In this document: in pieces, positions 24,456 through 35,848 of the stretch | How positions within the stretch are numbered: the stretch's first letter is position 1 | How the letters are laid out: the number at the start of each line of letters is the position of its first letter | Assembly: GCA_029532415.1 (NCBI GenBank) | Contig: JAQOTA010000048.1 | Span: 50,001 to 114,000 of the forward strand | Length of the DNA: 64,000 nucleotides | Direction of reading: 5' to 3' | Source of the DNA: Marasmius tenuissimus | Lineage: Eukaryota; Basidiomycota; Agaricomycetes; Agaricales; Marasmiaceae | Position numbers and translations under genes: made by a program | Notes under the pieces: model-generated | What the model was told of the DNA's origin: nothing | The model's input: the letters and a program-made list of their open reading frames with translations, nothing else | The model's database searches: none

Positions 24456-25616
24456 CGCTATCTATAGCAGTCGGATTTCACCCCCAACTCCGTTTTTCTT
24501 TGCACTACCATCATCTTTTAGATGTTTTTATGTTATATCTTTGGGTATCTTCTTGCTTTCTTGCTACAATGACTCCTTAAATGTAGTTTTAATTTGTTCA
24601 CTGAACGATTTGTCTTCGCTTTTAGTGCTGGCCCTATATCACATCCGGCTCCCTTTCGTCGTTTTTCGGTGGACTTTTAGAACTGTGTTTTTCGTCGTAT
24701 GTAAGGCAGTCACCTATGTCGTTGACGCCTCGTCAATAAATCAGGTCCACTCTTGGTCTATGGACTGTATTATTCTCTTCTGAGAGCCGCTATTTCCCTC
24801 GCTCAACACTCTCCCATCGCACGAATGATTTAAATTTAAGTTTCTGTGGCCATGGTGATAGCAAGTTCGAACCGTGGGAACTTAACTTGGAGATTGCCTT
24901 CACTTCGACCGCCACGTCCGCTGGCTTTGTTCAGACCCTCTCAAGCTTGCTTGTTCCACTCTGAAGGTTCGGCCACAAGAGCAAAAGACTCAAGTAAGGT
25001 AGACTCTTCCGAAGAGGCTGTCATTACCATGATTCCCATGGTGCTGTTTCATCCGACGTGGCTGACTTCGTGTATTTTACTATCAGTTCTCGCTGAATAT
25101 GGCCGACAAAAAGTTTAGGGCAAGTATATGATATCTTTTTCCAGTTCCGAGTCTCGTGGTTCTCACAACGGTCAGAACGAAGTAGTGTCCGTAGGGCGCT
25201 CATCACTCGGGTTGCATATGCCGGGCGGAGTTCGAATACCACGCGAGCGGTGATGTGTATGGATCTGGCGGATCTGGGGCCCCTTGGTCTGAACTTTGGA
25301 AATGTCGAAACCGCCCGCGACAAGCTACCCTCGGAGTCCTGCAACTTCGGAGATAATCGATAACTGGTCACCATTCATTGGGGAGTAAAAGAGACATGGG
25401 GATGTCACAGTGCAGTCAAAAAACATCCCACAGTGTTCCCATCCACAATTTGAATGTATTGGTACAGTGTTGATACAAAGTGTAAAATAATACCAAGAAA
25501 GCAAGACGACAGCGACAGAGCGAGTGCGTACGAAAACACATGTACGTAGGGTATCGATGAAATGAAATGTATACCAATGTAGCTCGAGGAAGCGATAGCA
25601 ACGGAGATTCTAGATC
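24456..25616. other. intergenic between convergent F-box genes
   Basis: The 3' flanks of two convergent genes meet here. AT-rich stretches are present, but no repeat, RNA gene or supported frame was found. Confidence 0.5.
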
Positions 25617-27633
25617 CTATACAGGCGGAGGCTCAACTGTCTCAACTATCTTCTGCTTCTTTGTTTTCTTCCTCGTCCGACCCTCCGAGATAGCAAGCCC
25701 CAAGCCCAAATTCTTAAAAGCCCGCAACCGGGTCAGACTGTCAGACGCCGCCTCCGGTGCTGGACCATCATGAAACATGACCTCAACGAAACGGAGACAA
25801 TCCAAACCCATCTTGGTGGAGATATCTTCATCGGGATTCCATCTCGATATGGCGGCGGCGGCGAACTCTTCATAGGCAAATTCCTCCCCATAAGCGGATA
25901 TGTGGAGGTTCGTTAGGCGAGGAAGAAGCGGGGCGGGGGCGGGGAACGAGACCTGAACGGTGAGATTGGTGAATAGGTGTTGCGTACACAAGCTGTTGGT
26001 GGTCTGGTCTTTCGCTTCACGGATGGAGAGTATCTGTACATGAGGAAGGAGGCGGAGTAGACGAACCATGGACTCCTTGTCTTGGAAGAGGGAACTAGGG
26101 TGGGAGATTGACAACGATGTAACCGGGCACGATGAACGAATGATGAAGCCAAAGAAGCAAGCTTCTTCCTCCAGGGTGAGGGCATCTCCGTACCCGAGAA
26201 TGTCGAGAGACGTGAGGCGAGAAAGCGTGACAGTTCGGAAGAAGTGGTGGAACACCGCAGAACCACTGCAGACGTCGATGGTGAGGGTTCTTGCATAGGA
26301 TTCTATTGGCCAGGTCTTGTCGGATGTAAGACTCTGAACACAGAGTTTGAGACCCCTCAGGCTAGGGCACCACGAGACGATTTTCGAGGGAGGGGTAGCA
26401 CCGTCTTGGAGGGTAAGGGTGACGTGTGTAAGCTGGCACCATGGAAATAGAACAACGAGCGCGTTCACAGAGTAGTCATGGCATAGTCCAACTTCGAGAG
26501 CTCGGAGACCTGGGACCGTCTTCAAGAAATCAAGGCATATGGGACCGTCTGAGCTCGACGAGTGCTCAGTGATTTTGAGGCTGCGGAGGAAGGGGAGATT
26601 TCCTTGGACACCCTGGAGAACCGGTAACCGGAAGAAAGAATTGGGTATGTGGCTGAAATGGAGGCTGGCCCATTGGAGAGGACGAAGGCACAAGGCCTTG
26701 AGGACAGAATCAAGTCGTATTGACCTAGATTCTGGGTTTCGTTGTTTAAAGGAAAGGTTAAGAAGAGACTTATCCGCCCGCTGTAGATACAGCTTTGTTA
26801 TGCGATGAAAGTGCTGATGTTCGTCCTCCACCTCGGCCCTTCGTCGTCGAGAACGTACGTAATATCTGCCCAAAGACTGGAAATGGAGACCACCATGTCC
26901 CTCCAGCTTGAGCAGACAGCAGACAGCACGAGAGGGGTCGGTATTCTCGGACGCTTGCGCGCTCGAAAGATACTGCCTTTTTCGCAGCAGAAGATGAAAA
27001 TATGTTGTAATGCTTCCGGAGGAATTCGGCGTACGGGGGCCATGAGACACGAGAAGCCATCTGCGGACTGTCTCAGCCAATCCCGGTTCCTCTCTAGGAG
27101 AGCAGTCGCAGCTCTTCGCTTGTTCAACTCGACGTCAAGCTGGGCTATACCATCTTCGAAGTCACTAAGCTTTTGAGCAACGTGTAGTCCAGCGGTAGGG
27201 TTTGGGTCCCTGAGCATCCTCCTAAACTCTTCTGCCCGATCGAGAAGTTGCTTCAAGGGTTTCTCAGTTGACTCCAACGTCGACCATTTCTACTGGCCCG
27301 CTCGTCAGGATCCTGTTCGCTGATTGAGGCTCAGCGACACGTACCTCCTCGTCAGGTTTGAACTTTTTCTCCATGTACGTCTATGAGTAGAGGATCAGAG
27401 AACGTTCATGAACCTCGAGCCCAAAATACTGACCGTATTCTCCGAGTCTAGTTCTGTTCTGCTCGGGCCGTGGCCCGCTTCCAAGACAGCGCTCTGCGCG
27501 ATCCCTCTAGAATTCGAAGACTGCGAGAAAAGTAAGTAAGAAGAATATTAAGCATAGTTATACCACTTACCTGAGCTGTGTTGTCGATTGGAATGCTGCT
27601 CCAGCAGCGGGTGAGCGTAATTGGCGCTGCCAT
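25617..27633 (-). pseudogene. F-box protein gene with a frameshift
   Basis: Three short 5' exons (27571-27633, 27434-27520, 27345-27380) and a long exon from 27288 join in phase: MAAPITLTRCWSSIP..., then ...MEKKFKPDEE, then KWSTLESTEKPLKQLL. The F-box-like segment (VRRIPPEALQHIFIFCCEKG ... VCSSWRDMVVSISSLW) follows. The reading frame must then shift between about 26830 and 26870. Upstream, the frame ends after DDEGPRWRT; downstream, homology resumes in another frame with HRITKLYLQRADKSLLNLSF and runs to the stop at 25617. One base appears to be missing (or two gained). No intron of normal size bridges the two frames. A sequencing error is possible; otherwise the product is truncated before its LRR-like half. 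Confidence 0.8.
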
Positions 27634-28988
27634 TTTCCCTATGAATTGACGACGTCGAAACCTGTCAACACGGTCAGTACGCTGCAAAACATTCCAACCG
27701 AGACTTACCGTCTTCAAGAATCGTCCTAATATCAGAAACCACGACAGTACACGGTATTTTGGAGCTTTGAGGCATAAACCACGGTGGGAGTGTTGGTCCA
27801 AGGGAGAATCAACACGAATTCTCACGATACACCCTTGTTCATGGACCACCATGATCCCCAAGCGCTCTTTGATTGTCATGCACATTCTCAATATAGGGAA
27901 GGTGAGCAGCCTCATCCATCACCACACACCTCGGGCAATGATTTCTTAATATAATGTCTCCAGCAAAAAGGGAAAGACCGAAGAAAACGATCCCAAGGAA
28001 TTCTGCCGTATATCGTCCATGGCTCATGACCTTGCCTCGAAACACCTGCATTGGGCAAGTAATTCTATAATACGAGGAAGCGTCTATTAACAGCAAAATA
28101 TCTTTAGCCAAGCTACATAACGAACCAAGGGTAGCGAAATGGTGTCTGAACCGACCATTGCGGACTTTGGGATGGAAATGACAGGGCGATTGCGCAGTAT
28201 CGGAAGCTCACATTGTACGTCTCTTATTCATTTCTTGTTTCTCTCCCACTCATTCAACACCAGCGCGAATTTGACGACTGAATGAACGATTAACGGTCAC
28301 CGTCAAGTTACCACCGTAGCGGCGGCCATCTGATTCATGGTGAAACGCGGCAGGAACCCCCCGCTCGTCGCTTTTAGCCGTTCACGGCACCGCAACTATT
28401 TCTATCCTCTTTTTCAATCAACGCACACCGATTGAACTACTTTCCAAACAACTTCCCGTTCTATGACGAAGGACATCAACGGTGTTGATCGAAATCAGAC
28501 TACTTCGCTCCACCACTCAATGGTCGGCATGTGAGGGCGCATCACAGCAGCAGCAGATCGAGACACAGTTCAAGAGCGCGCAGACCTTCGTATGACAATG
28601 AAACATCAGCCGGAGAACGGAGATGTCCCCATGTGTCCATGCCTGGGCATAAGGCTACGATGGTCGAGGGCCGAGGCTGAGGCGAGGTTCAACTGGTTTG
28701 GGTACAGGTAGCAGCCTTGTCTTGTTGCTAGGTCCCATGCCGGAGGTTCATGAGGTTGTTCGGAACCGTCTAGAGGGGCTGTGGGTCGAGACGATGTCAT
28801 TGATCCGTTCGCAGGGGCTTCCCGAAGTATGTTGATTATTTTTGATTTCAGCATCTTGTTTTGATATTCAAACGCTCGTCAGAGGCAACAGGCAACCAGA
28901 GGCATCTCCGGGACTTGCACTGCAGCGTCGATACGTATAAATATGACCCCGCACACACGGGAGATTCTCATCCCAACCACCCACAAAG
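27634..28988. other. intergenic, divergent promoters
   Basis: The region separates the minus-strand F-box gene from the plus-strand thaumatin-like gene. Short frames here have no motif support. The end of the stretch carries the TATA box of the thaumatin-like gene. Confidence 0.5.
28936..28943 (+). promoter_or_regulatory. TATA box of the thaumatin-like gene
   Basis: TATAAATA lies 46 bp before the ATG at 28989. The same box and its surroundings (AGGCATCTCCGG ... TATAAATA) are conserved upstream of the decayed duplicate at 30390-30397. Confidence 0.7.
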
Positions 28989-29867
28989 ATGAAGTCTTTT
29001 GCAGCTATCCTCGCTCTTGTTCCTCTGCTCGTCGCTGCCGACCACCAGGTACGCTCGTCTCCAGGCTCGCGTTGGAGTACCCCTCATGACCGGCGTTCAA
29101 TTCTCTAGTTCACCCTCAACAACCGTTGCTCAAACGCCATCAACGCCGTGGTTGCTGATACACGATGCGGTTACAGCCCTCGTAAGCCCACCTACTGTCT
29201 CTCTGGTCGCCCGCACGCTGATTTCGTCTTGTCGCCATAGGCTGCGATGACGCCTCCAGCTATACGGGCCCACAACCTGGTTCTATCGCTGGTGGAACTA
29301 GCAAGACCGTAACCATTCCTTCCAACGTACGTTCTCCGACTCCTGCTTGCCGGATGTCCTCTCTGACATTGACTTTGATGATACCCAGTGGGTCGGACGT
29401 ATCTTTGCCCAAAACGGTGCATGTGGTGAAAAGGGAGAAAGCTGTACCGTCACCGAATTCAACACCGGTGCGTTTATCCACTCCTTATTTTCCTCCCGCA
29501 CTCTCGACTAAAACTCGTCTGTAGACTCTGGAGACCAATTTACCCCTCAATCCTACGACATCTCAAACATCCAAGGCTTTACCCAGTCCGTCTCCGTCAG
29601 CGCCGACGGTTGCGAGACGGTCACCTGTACCGATGTCAACTGCGGGTGCACAAACGCTTATCCTCCCGGGGTATGTATCTCCCTCCTCCTTGATTGAAAT
29701 CTGCTCATGACTGGTAACAGGATATTTCTGGCTGTGGTAACGATAGCCCTGTTCGTGCATGCGGAGCCGGGAATGTTGGATTTACTGGTAAGTTTGGGGT
29801 CCTTTTATTTTTAAACGTCTCGCTGATGAAATATCTCTCGGATCCATCAGTGACGTTCTGCCCGTGA
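28989..29867 (+). CDS. secreted thaumatin-like protein
   Basis: Seven exons (28989-29048, 29109-29181, 29241-29326, 29389-29467, 29525-29670, 29721-29787, 29851-29867) give 175 residues in frame. A signal peptide (MKSFAAILALVPLLVAA) is followed by FTLNNRCSNAINAVVAD and GGTSKTVTIPSNWVGRIFAQ. A Gly/Cys-rich body follows with GACGEKGESCT and CETVTCTDVNCGCTN, ending GNVGFTVTFCP. This matches small fungal members of the thaumatin/osmotin-like family, extracellular proteins often linked to beta-glucan binding or hydrolysis. It is shorter than plant thaumatins (about 200-220 residues). All introns are 50-63 bp. A decayed copy follows 570 bp downstream. Confidence 0.9.
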
Positions 29868-30440
29868 GCTGGATGTATTAGTTGCTAACATTGCAAGGAA
29901 CGCTCGCGGCTCACAACACTGCCAATGTAATTACCCCACCGAATTGATTGATTTACGAATGTTCTCTCGCTCGAATGATCATCGAAACCGAAGTCATGAG
30001 AGTAACCCGGAGAACTCTAGCGGCAGTCGAGATGAACCTGTGCTTTCGCGGAAGACCAAGCGCTCGTCAATATCTCTTTTCTCCCCACAACCAAAGCTAC
30101 TCTACTATTCGTTCAGTCTGATCATGTCACATCACCGCTCGAAGACTGTCGACCATATACACACCCATAACCCCAGGAAAGCGCGTCAGACAGGCCCCCG
30201 GCCTGAAGGCTCAAAGCCTACAAGACCGCACAGAGAAGCCGTGTTCCAGTGGTCCGTTCCCGGCATTCGTAGAGGCATCCTGAAGTACGCTTGTGGCTCT
30301 GATGCCGCTTCAAGTGATCTTGATAGCTCACCGCAGGGAACAGCCAACAAAAGAGGCATCTCCGGAGCCTACATAACAGCGGCGATGTGTATAAATACAA
30401 GCTTCACGAGACAAATTCTACATTTCGATCACTCGTGTCG
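29868..30440. other. intergenic region with a duplicated promoter
   Basis: The last part (about 30354-30440) repeats the promoter of the upstream thaumatin-like gene, including a TATAAATA box at 30390-30397. The rest shows no feature. Confidence 0.55.
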
Positions 30441-31260
30441 TTGAAGAGTCTTCTAGCTCTTACTCTTGCTCTCTCCTCGTCCTTGCCGACCATCAGGTAC
30501 GCTCGTCTGCAGGTTTCCGTTGGCGTACTCCTCACTATCTTCCTTCCATTCTCTAGTTCGTCATCAACAACCACTGCTCTAATGCTGTGGACGTCGTGAT
30601 TGCTGATGTGGTCCCCACAGCTCTCGTAGGCCCATCTTCCATTTTTACGATAATCTCCACACTGAACACTGATTTCGCCTTGCCATTGTAGGCTGTGACA
30701 ACGCTGCCAGCTATACGGGCCCACAACTTGGTTTTATCAGCGGAGGAACCGGCAAGACTGTGACCGTGCCTTCCAAAGTCCGTTTTTCAACTCTCCCTCG
30801 CCCGATGTTCTCTCTGACCTTAACTTTAGTGGATCGGACGTATTTTCGCTCAGAACGGTGCGTGTGGTGCCAAAGGAGAAAATTGCACCGTCATCGAATA
30901 CGACCTTGGTACGTTCTTTCCCCTTCACTTCTTTTCCTCCGTGCCGCCAGCTGAAACCCGAACGTAGACTCCGCAAACCCATTTGTACCTCAAAACCTAC
31001 GTCATCTCGAACTTTGAAGGGTTTACTCAGTCTTTTTCCATCAGCGCAGACAAGTGCGATACGGCCACCTGTACCTGTGTCAATTGTTCGTGCGATTAGG
31101 TCTGGCCTCAGGCAAATACGGGGTGCGGCGGCGGTGGATCAGCTGTCCGTGCTTGTGGTACTGGGAATGTTGGGTTTACTGGTGAATCTAGCTGTCGTTC
31201 GCGCTTGTCGAACATCTCGTTGATGAGTTTTCGGATTTATCAGTTGTATTCTGCCCGTGA
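30441..31260 (+). pseudogene. decayed tandem duplicate of the thaumatin-like gene
   Basis: Every exon of the 29.0-kb gene can be followed in order and most splice sites survive, but the gene is broken in several places. The start codon is TTG in place of ATG, and the signal-peptide exon has shifted frame. The DTRCGYSP segment with its cysteine is replaced. One extra base lies in the fifth exon near 30994. An in-frame TAG follows a CSCD segment near 31100. The final exon still ends in FCP-stop. The array orientation and conserved promoter show tandem duplication followed by loss of function. Confidence 0.88.
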
Positions 31261-31783
31261 TTACGAATCGGGCATAAAAAAGTCAGTCGTACACGAGAAA
31301 TCGACCTTTCGCGGTGTCACGTATTGGTAATCTCTTCTTTCCTGGTATGATTTATACAAACATATGCTCCTACCGTTCGAACGATCGTCAGTGTACATAA
31401 TTATTTCGGGCGTTAGATTGACCCCAGTAGAGTTTGAATTTAACTCCCCGCTTCGATGTGTATGTGGCCAAACTGGACGCGCCAAAAACCTCAAGAACAT
31501 GCAACATTGAGAAATTGGTGCTCGTGTGTGGTGACTCCTGAGAGGCCTTTTCGGACATTGAGTCATCTCTACTACCCGCTAATGCCACGTTCAAACTTTC
31601 TTTATCACCACCATCTCGACTTCATCTGCTCGTTCCAACAACCAGACTCCCTTGATCGGCTGATCATTGCAAGTGAGTATATTCCTGATGACATCTGTAT
31701 ATATTGGACGGCTCAAGACAGTTTTTTCACTATGTATGAAACCACATAGCCCATCTCCGGTCGAACTCGCGCAACAGTTTTAG
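31261..31783. other. intergenic, promoter region of an F-box gene
   Basis: No supported frame or repeat was seen. A TATATATTGG stretch near 31697 is about 85 bp before the F-box ATG and could serve as an AT-rich promoter element. Confidence 0.45.
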
Positions 31784-33571
31784 ATGTCTCCACCTTCCAG
31801 CTCCTCCATGGCCTCGACCAATGATTCTGTCGGCTACATGGAGCATTTCGCGAGGTATTGGTTTCATAGTCGTGGTCTGATGAGACTTGAGCTCAAGGAA
31901 GCTGCCAGGTCGACCCGTGCGGTTCTTGAAATTCATAAGCAACTTGCCGACAACAGGGAACAACTACAGATCCTGCTCAGGCACACGACACCCACCCCTC
32001 AATCTCAAGATTGTACCCCCCTTGGAAGATTCGAGAACCACGTATCCCAGATCGACACAGAGTTGGTCAAACTCAAAGACGCGATAAGCTCAATCACGCA
32101 ATATGTGGAGGCTGGCAGATCGCTGCTGGCTCCTATTCGTAAACTGCCAGCAGAAGTTCTGCAACAAATCTTCCAGATCTGCTGCGAGGATGGTATCGAT
32201 ATCGATGTGAAGGGAGGTCAACACGCGACGCCCATGCCCGTTGTACTCTCCTGCGTTTGCACTCTTTGGCGAGGCCTCACAGTCTCTCTCCCGACGCTCT
32301 GGTCGGCTCTCAGATATAAGATTCATATTGAATCTATTGAAGAAGCAGGCCAGTGTCTTCGCATCACAGAGCTATTTCTACAACGGGCTCGAAACGCTCC
32401 GCTCACCCTCTCTTTCGATGCATTTCCTTGGGTGGGTCCGGAGAACATGGCGCATATGGACCCCTCCTTAAACGCATTATGTCGCCGGGCAGAACAATGG
32501 ATAAGTGTTTCTTTCAGTATCCCATCCATCCTCCTGCAGCATTCTGCATTCTATACCCTCAAAGGAAGATTGCAAAACCTCCATACAATCCAATTCATCG
32601 AGCTCCAACGCAATGTCTTGGATGAATATCTATCAATGCTAGATTTCTTCGGAGATTGCCCCGCTCTCCGAGCCGCAGATTTCGATTTGTGGACGAATCG
32701 ACCTGTCGATCGCCTCCCCGAGATACCTTGGAGCCAGCTTACAAGTGTCCGACTGAAGTCAGCTTCTCGTACTCCCCCGCCCTCATCCATCATCCCTCTG
32801 TGCCACAATCTCACGAATTTGACGGTAATGCTTCACGGAGCTTGGACTTCGGAGCCTCGCCAGGACATTCTCACAATGACCAAGCTCCGATCTCTGATAG
32901 TAGAAGGGGTTTGCAGGCGTGCTGCAGTGTTCGAACAATTTTTCCAACGATTCACCTTTCCAAATCTCAAGTCTCTCGACTTACGTTCCCCTTCTTGGGG
33001 TATGTTGTGCAAAGAAGAAATGGATTCCATCTGCGAATTTCTTCGCCGTTCAACATGTCCCATCGAATCCCTCTCCCTAGTCGGCTGGCCTTTTAACGAA
33101 GAGCAGCTTGCTAATATCTTGCAGCAGAGTCTCCCACACGTATCGACCCTTATCCTCCACGAGAAACGACTTGACATTGTTCGGGATTGGCCGAGCCGGA
33201 CATCTGGTCTCCTTAAACATCTCGTTCAAACCGGTCATGGTCCTTTGTCGAATGCCCGACCCATCCTACCCCATCTCGCAAACCTCAAGCTCGCTGTGAG
33301 CAGTGATACCCTCCCCATTTGGGACGATTTGGTCAAGACAGTAGAATCAAGGAGCAATCCCGGTCCCGAAGTCGTTGTGGACCGTCTTCGGGCCGTGGAG
33401 GTCGCTTTCCTGAATGACGAGGAGGAGGAGGAGGACGAAGAGGAGGAGGACGAAGAAGAGGAGGAGAAGGAGAATATGCCGTCGCTGAGCATGCAGGGAG
33501 CGCTAAAACAGTTGAAAACTCTCAGAGAAGGGGGTCTTAAAGTCACCATAACTGGCATCCCGGGAATGTAA
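31784..33571 (+). CDS. F-box protein, paralogue 1 of a tandem pair
   Basis: This is an intronless frame of 595 residues. An alpha-helical N-terminus (REQLQILLRHTTPTP) precedes the F-box-like segment (LLAPIRKLPAEVLQQIFQIC ... VCTLWRGLTVSLPTLWSAL) at about 115-185. The Leu-rich repeat-like half that follows includes FLQRARNAPLTLSF. Near the C-terminus is an almost pure Glu/Asp tract (about residues 546-567), absent from the next-door paralogue. It presumably acts as an SCF substrate adaptor. Most blocks align with the 34.2-kb gene without gaps, so the pair arose by tandem duplication. Confidence 0.88.
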   Translation: MSPPSSSSMASTNDSVGYMEHFARYWFHSRGLMRLELKEAARSTRAVLEIHKQLADNREQLQILLRHTTPTPQSQDCTPLGRFENHVSQIDTELVKLKDAISSITQYVEAGRSLLAPIRKLPAEVLQQIFQICCEDGIDIDVKGGQHATPMPVVLSCVCTLWRGLTVSLPTLWSALRYKIHIESIEEAGQCLRITELFLQRARNAPLTLSFDAFPWVGPENMAHMDPSLNALCRRAEQWISVSFSIPSILLQHSAFYTLKGRLQNLHTIQFIELQRNVLDEYLSMLDFFGDCPALRAADFDLWTNRPVDRLPEIPWSQLTSVRLKSASRTPPPSSIIPLCHNLTNLTVMLHGAWTSEPRQDILTMTKLRSLIVEGVCRRAAVFEQFFQRFTFPNLKSLDLRSPSWGMLCKEEMDSICEFLRRSTCPIESLSLVGWPFNEEQLANILQQSLPHVSTLILHEKRLDIVRDWPSRTSGLLKHLVQTGHGPLSNARPILPHLANLKLAVSSDTLPIWDDLVKTVESRSNPGPEVVVDRLRAVEVAFLNDEEEEEDEEEEDEEEEEKENMPSLSMQGALKQLKTLREGGLKVTITGIPGM

Positions 33572-34219
33572 GCTTGTTTAGGTTTCAGTAGGTAAGTATT
33601 TGCCTGAAGAGCCCGAGTCTTCGAATATCGATCGTGAATGTTTCGATCTGGGTCTTGTAATATATATCCAGTCAACTGTAGCGTTACAGCTCTATGAATA
33701 CTATCCTGTTTGCTATCTCATAATGCTCTGTAACGAACGTTGACTACATCCTGTCGGCAGAATGGTGTTGAACTAAATTCTCTGTAGTAGATCACTCCCT
33801 TCAAGATGCGAGTAACGAGGGAACTCGACGTTCAACCTCAGACTACTGAAGGGAGAGGATTGCCTTGTTCCTCAGGCCTCAGCACCGCGGGTACATCGAA
33901 AGTAGCAAGACACGGGGATAAGCTACGCTCCGCTTTGACGCGGCCGGCAAGTGTGACTGTCAGAACTAATACTGAATAAGAACGGTCCGATGATCGAAGC
34001 ACCACCCCCGCGCTAGGCCCGTTGCTACGTGTTTTCTAACTCTAGCCTTCAACTTCATCGCTCGTATCGACATCTCCGGGCTGACACGATTGCTTGATCT
34101 TGACGACAAATCCTGTGTAGGTACAATTGTGGAGGTATCCGCGCACATTAAATGGCTGAAGAAATCGCTTCCTCTCTATTCCTGACGTTACAGAACCTCT
34201 CTCAAACCGAAATCATAGG
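33572..34219. other. intergenic between tandem F-box paralogues
   Basis: No supported gene or repeat was found. This short spacer holds the terminator of one paralogue and the promoter of the next. Confidence 0.45.
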
Positions 34220-35848
34220 ATGAATTCTACGACTTTGGGGGTACCCAAGCAGTCTACCGACGACGCTGAAGAGCTACAGGATCTGCTCAGGCACACAACA
34301 CCCACCCCTCGACCGGAGGATGTCCTTGTCTGCTTGGGCAGATTCGAAGACGACGTAACCCGGATCGACGCAGAGCTACACAGACTCAAGCTCGCGATAA
34401 CTTTGCTCGAGGGGAAACGCCAATGGATGAATCAATATGTAGAGGCTGGCAGATCGCTGCTGGCTCCGATTCGCAAATTGCCGGAGGAGCTCTTGCAACA
34501 CATTTTCCAGGTGTGCTGCGAGGATGGTATCGATATCGTCGTGAGGAAGAAGTTCAACGCAACGCCCCAGCCTGTTGTGCTCTCGCGCGTTTGCACCCTT
34601 TGGCGGGGCCTCACAACTTTCCTCCCGAACCTTTGGTCGACTCTCAAGTACGAGATTCATCGTAATGAATCTGTTGAAGAGGGAGATCGATGTCGTCGCA
34701 TCACAGATCTATTCTTACAGCGTGCTCAACATGCTCCCCTCGCTCTCTCTTTCAATGTTCCCCATTTGGTGGACAATATTGCACACATGGACCCCACCTT
34801 GGACGAGTTGTGTCGCCGCGCCGCACAATGGGCCAGTGTTTCTCTCGCTATCCCATCCGTCTTCCTGCAGCAGCCTATCTTCTATTCGTTGAGAGGAAAG
34901 TTACAAAACCTCCGGACAATTCAATTCCTCGAGTACCCACATCGGGACTTGGGTGAATTTCTGTCAATCCTAGATTTTCTTGGGCCTTGCCCCGCGCTCC
35001 GAGTCGCCGATTTGGATTTTTGTATCGATCGACCTACCGATTGTCTTCCCACAATTCCCTGGAGCCAACTAACGAGTCTTGTACTCGTGTCATGCTCCGG
35101 AACTCCCCCACTCTCATACATCATCCCTCTGTGTCAAAATCTCATGAATCTGACAGTAGAAGTTCATGGGTATTGGAGTGAGACTGGTCGGGATATTCGC
35201 ATAATGACCAAGGTTCGATCCCTGACGGTCAATGCCGTGCGTAGACAGTCCCCAGTGTTTGGAGAATTCTTTCAGAGATTCACATTCCCAAATCTACAAT
35301 TCCTTGGGATGTCAAATGTCGTTAATTCGTATGGGTCGGTGGAGGAAGAGGAGTTGTCGGCCGTGATCGAATTTCTTCGTCGCTCATCGTGTCCTCTTCA
35401 CTCCCTTTCCATTGACAATTGTCCTTTCGACGTGGAGCAGGTCGTTCGACTGCTGCAGCACCTTCCGCGCTTATCATCCCTTCACCTTCGGGAAACACCG
35501 GGTTACTGTCAGGACGACTTTATATGTACCCCTCATCTTTTTAAACGCCTTGGTTTTGAGCAATCGAGACCACCTCTTCTCCCACATCTGACGAACCTCA
35601 AGCTCACAGTCAACGCCAATACCCTACCCGAATCGGATGCCTTGTTTGAGGTCGTAACTTCGAGGCGGAATGCCGGTTCAGTCACCACTGAATCCGATGT
35701 GGAGCGTCTTCAAGTAGTGGAGGCCACTTTTCTGAACAAGGAGCGAACACCGTCACTTGTGCCGGAGGGACTGGAGCGGTTGGAATCCCTTCGTGAATGC
35801 GGTCTTAAAGTTATTATCATCCTGGGCGTGCAGAGGCGGTTTTGGTGA
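34220..35848 (+). CDS. F-box protein, paralogue 2 of a tandem pair
   Basis: This is an intronless frame of 542 residues. It shares with the 31.8-kb protein the segments LLRHTTPTP, YVEAGRSLLAPIRKLPEELL, QVCCEDGIDI, VCTLWRGLT and FLQRAQHAPLALSF. The F-box-like segment is at about residues 80-155; the remainder is Leu-rich and repeat-like. It lacks the acidic tail tract of paralogue 1. The role inferred is substrate recognition for an SCF ubiquitin ligase; no substrate can be proposed. Confidence 0.88.
   Translation: MNSTTLGVPKQSTDDAEELQDLLRHTTPTPRPEDVLVCLGRFEDDVTRIDAELHRLKLAITLLEGKRQWMNQYVEAGRSLLAPIRKLPEELLQHIFQVCCEDGIDIVVRKKFNATPQPVVLSRVCTLWRGLTTFLPNLWSTLKYEIHRNESVEEGDRCRRITDLFLQRAQHAPLALSFNVPHLVDNIAHMDPTLDELCRRAAQWASVSLAIPSVFLQQPIFYSLRGKLQNLRTIQFLEYPHRDLGEFLSILDFLGPCPALRVADLDFCIDRPTDCLPTIPWSQLTSLVLVSCSGTPPLSYIIPLCQNLMNLTVEVHGYWSETGRDIRIMTKVRSLTVNAVRRQSPVFGEFFQRFTFPNLQFLGMSNVVNSYGSVEEEELSAVIEFLRRSSCPLHSLSIDNCPFDVEQVVRLLQHLPRLSSLHLRETPGYCQDDFICTPHLFKRLGFEQSRPPLLPHLTNLKLTVNANTLPESDALFEVVTSRRNAGSVTTESDVERLQVVEATFLNKERTPSLVPEGLERLESLRECGLKVIIILGVQRRFW

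Noticed and set aside
24860..24890. TTCGAACC motif resembling a transfer RNA T-arm
   Set aside because: No acceptor stem, D-arm or anticodon arm can be folded around it on either strand.
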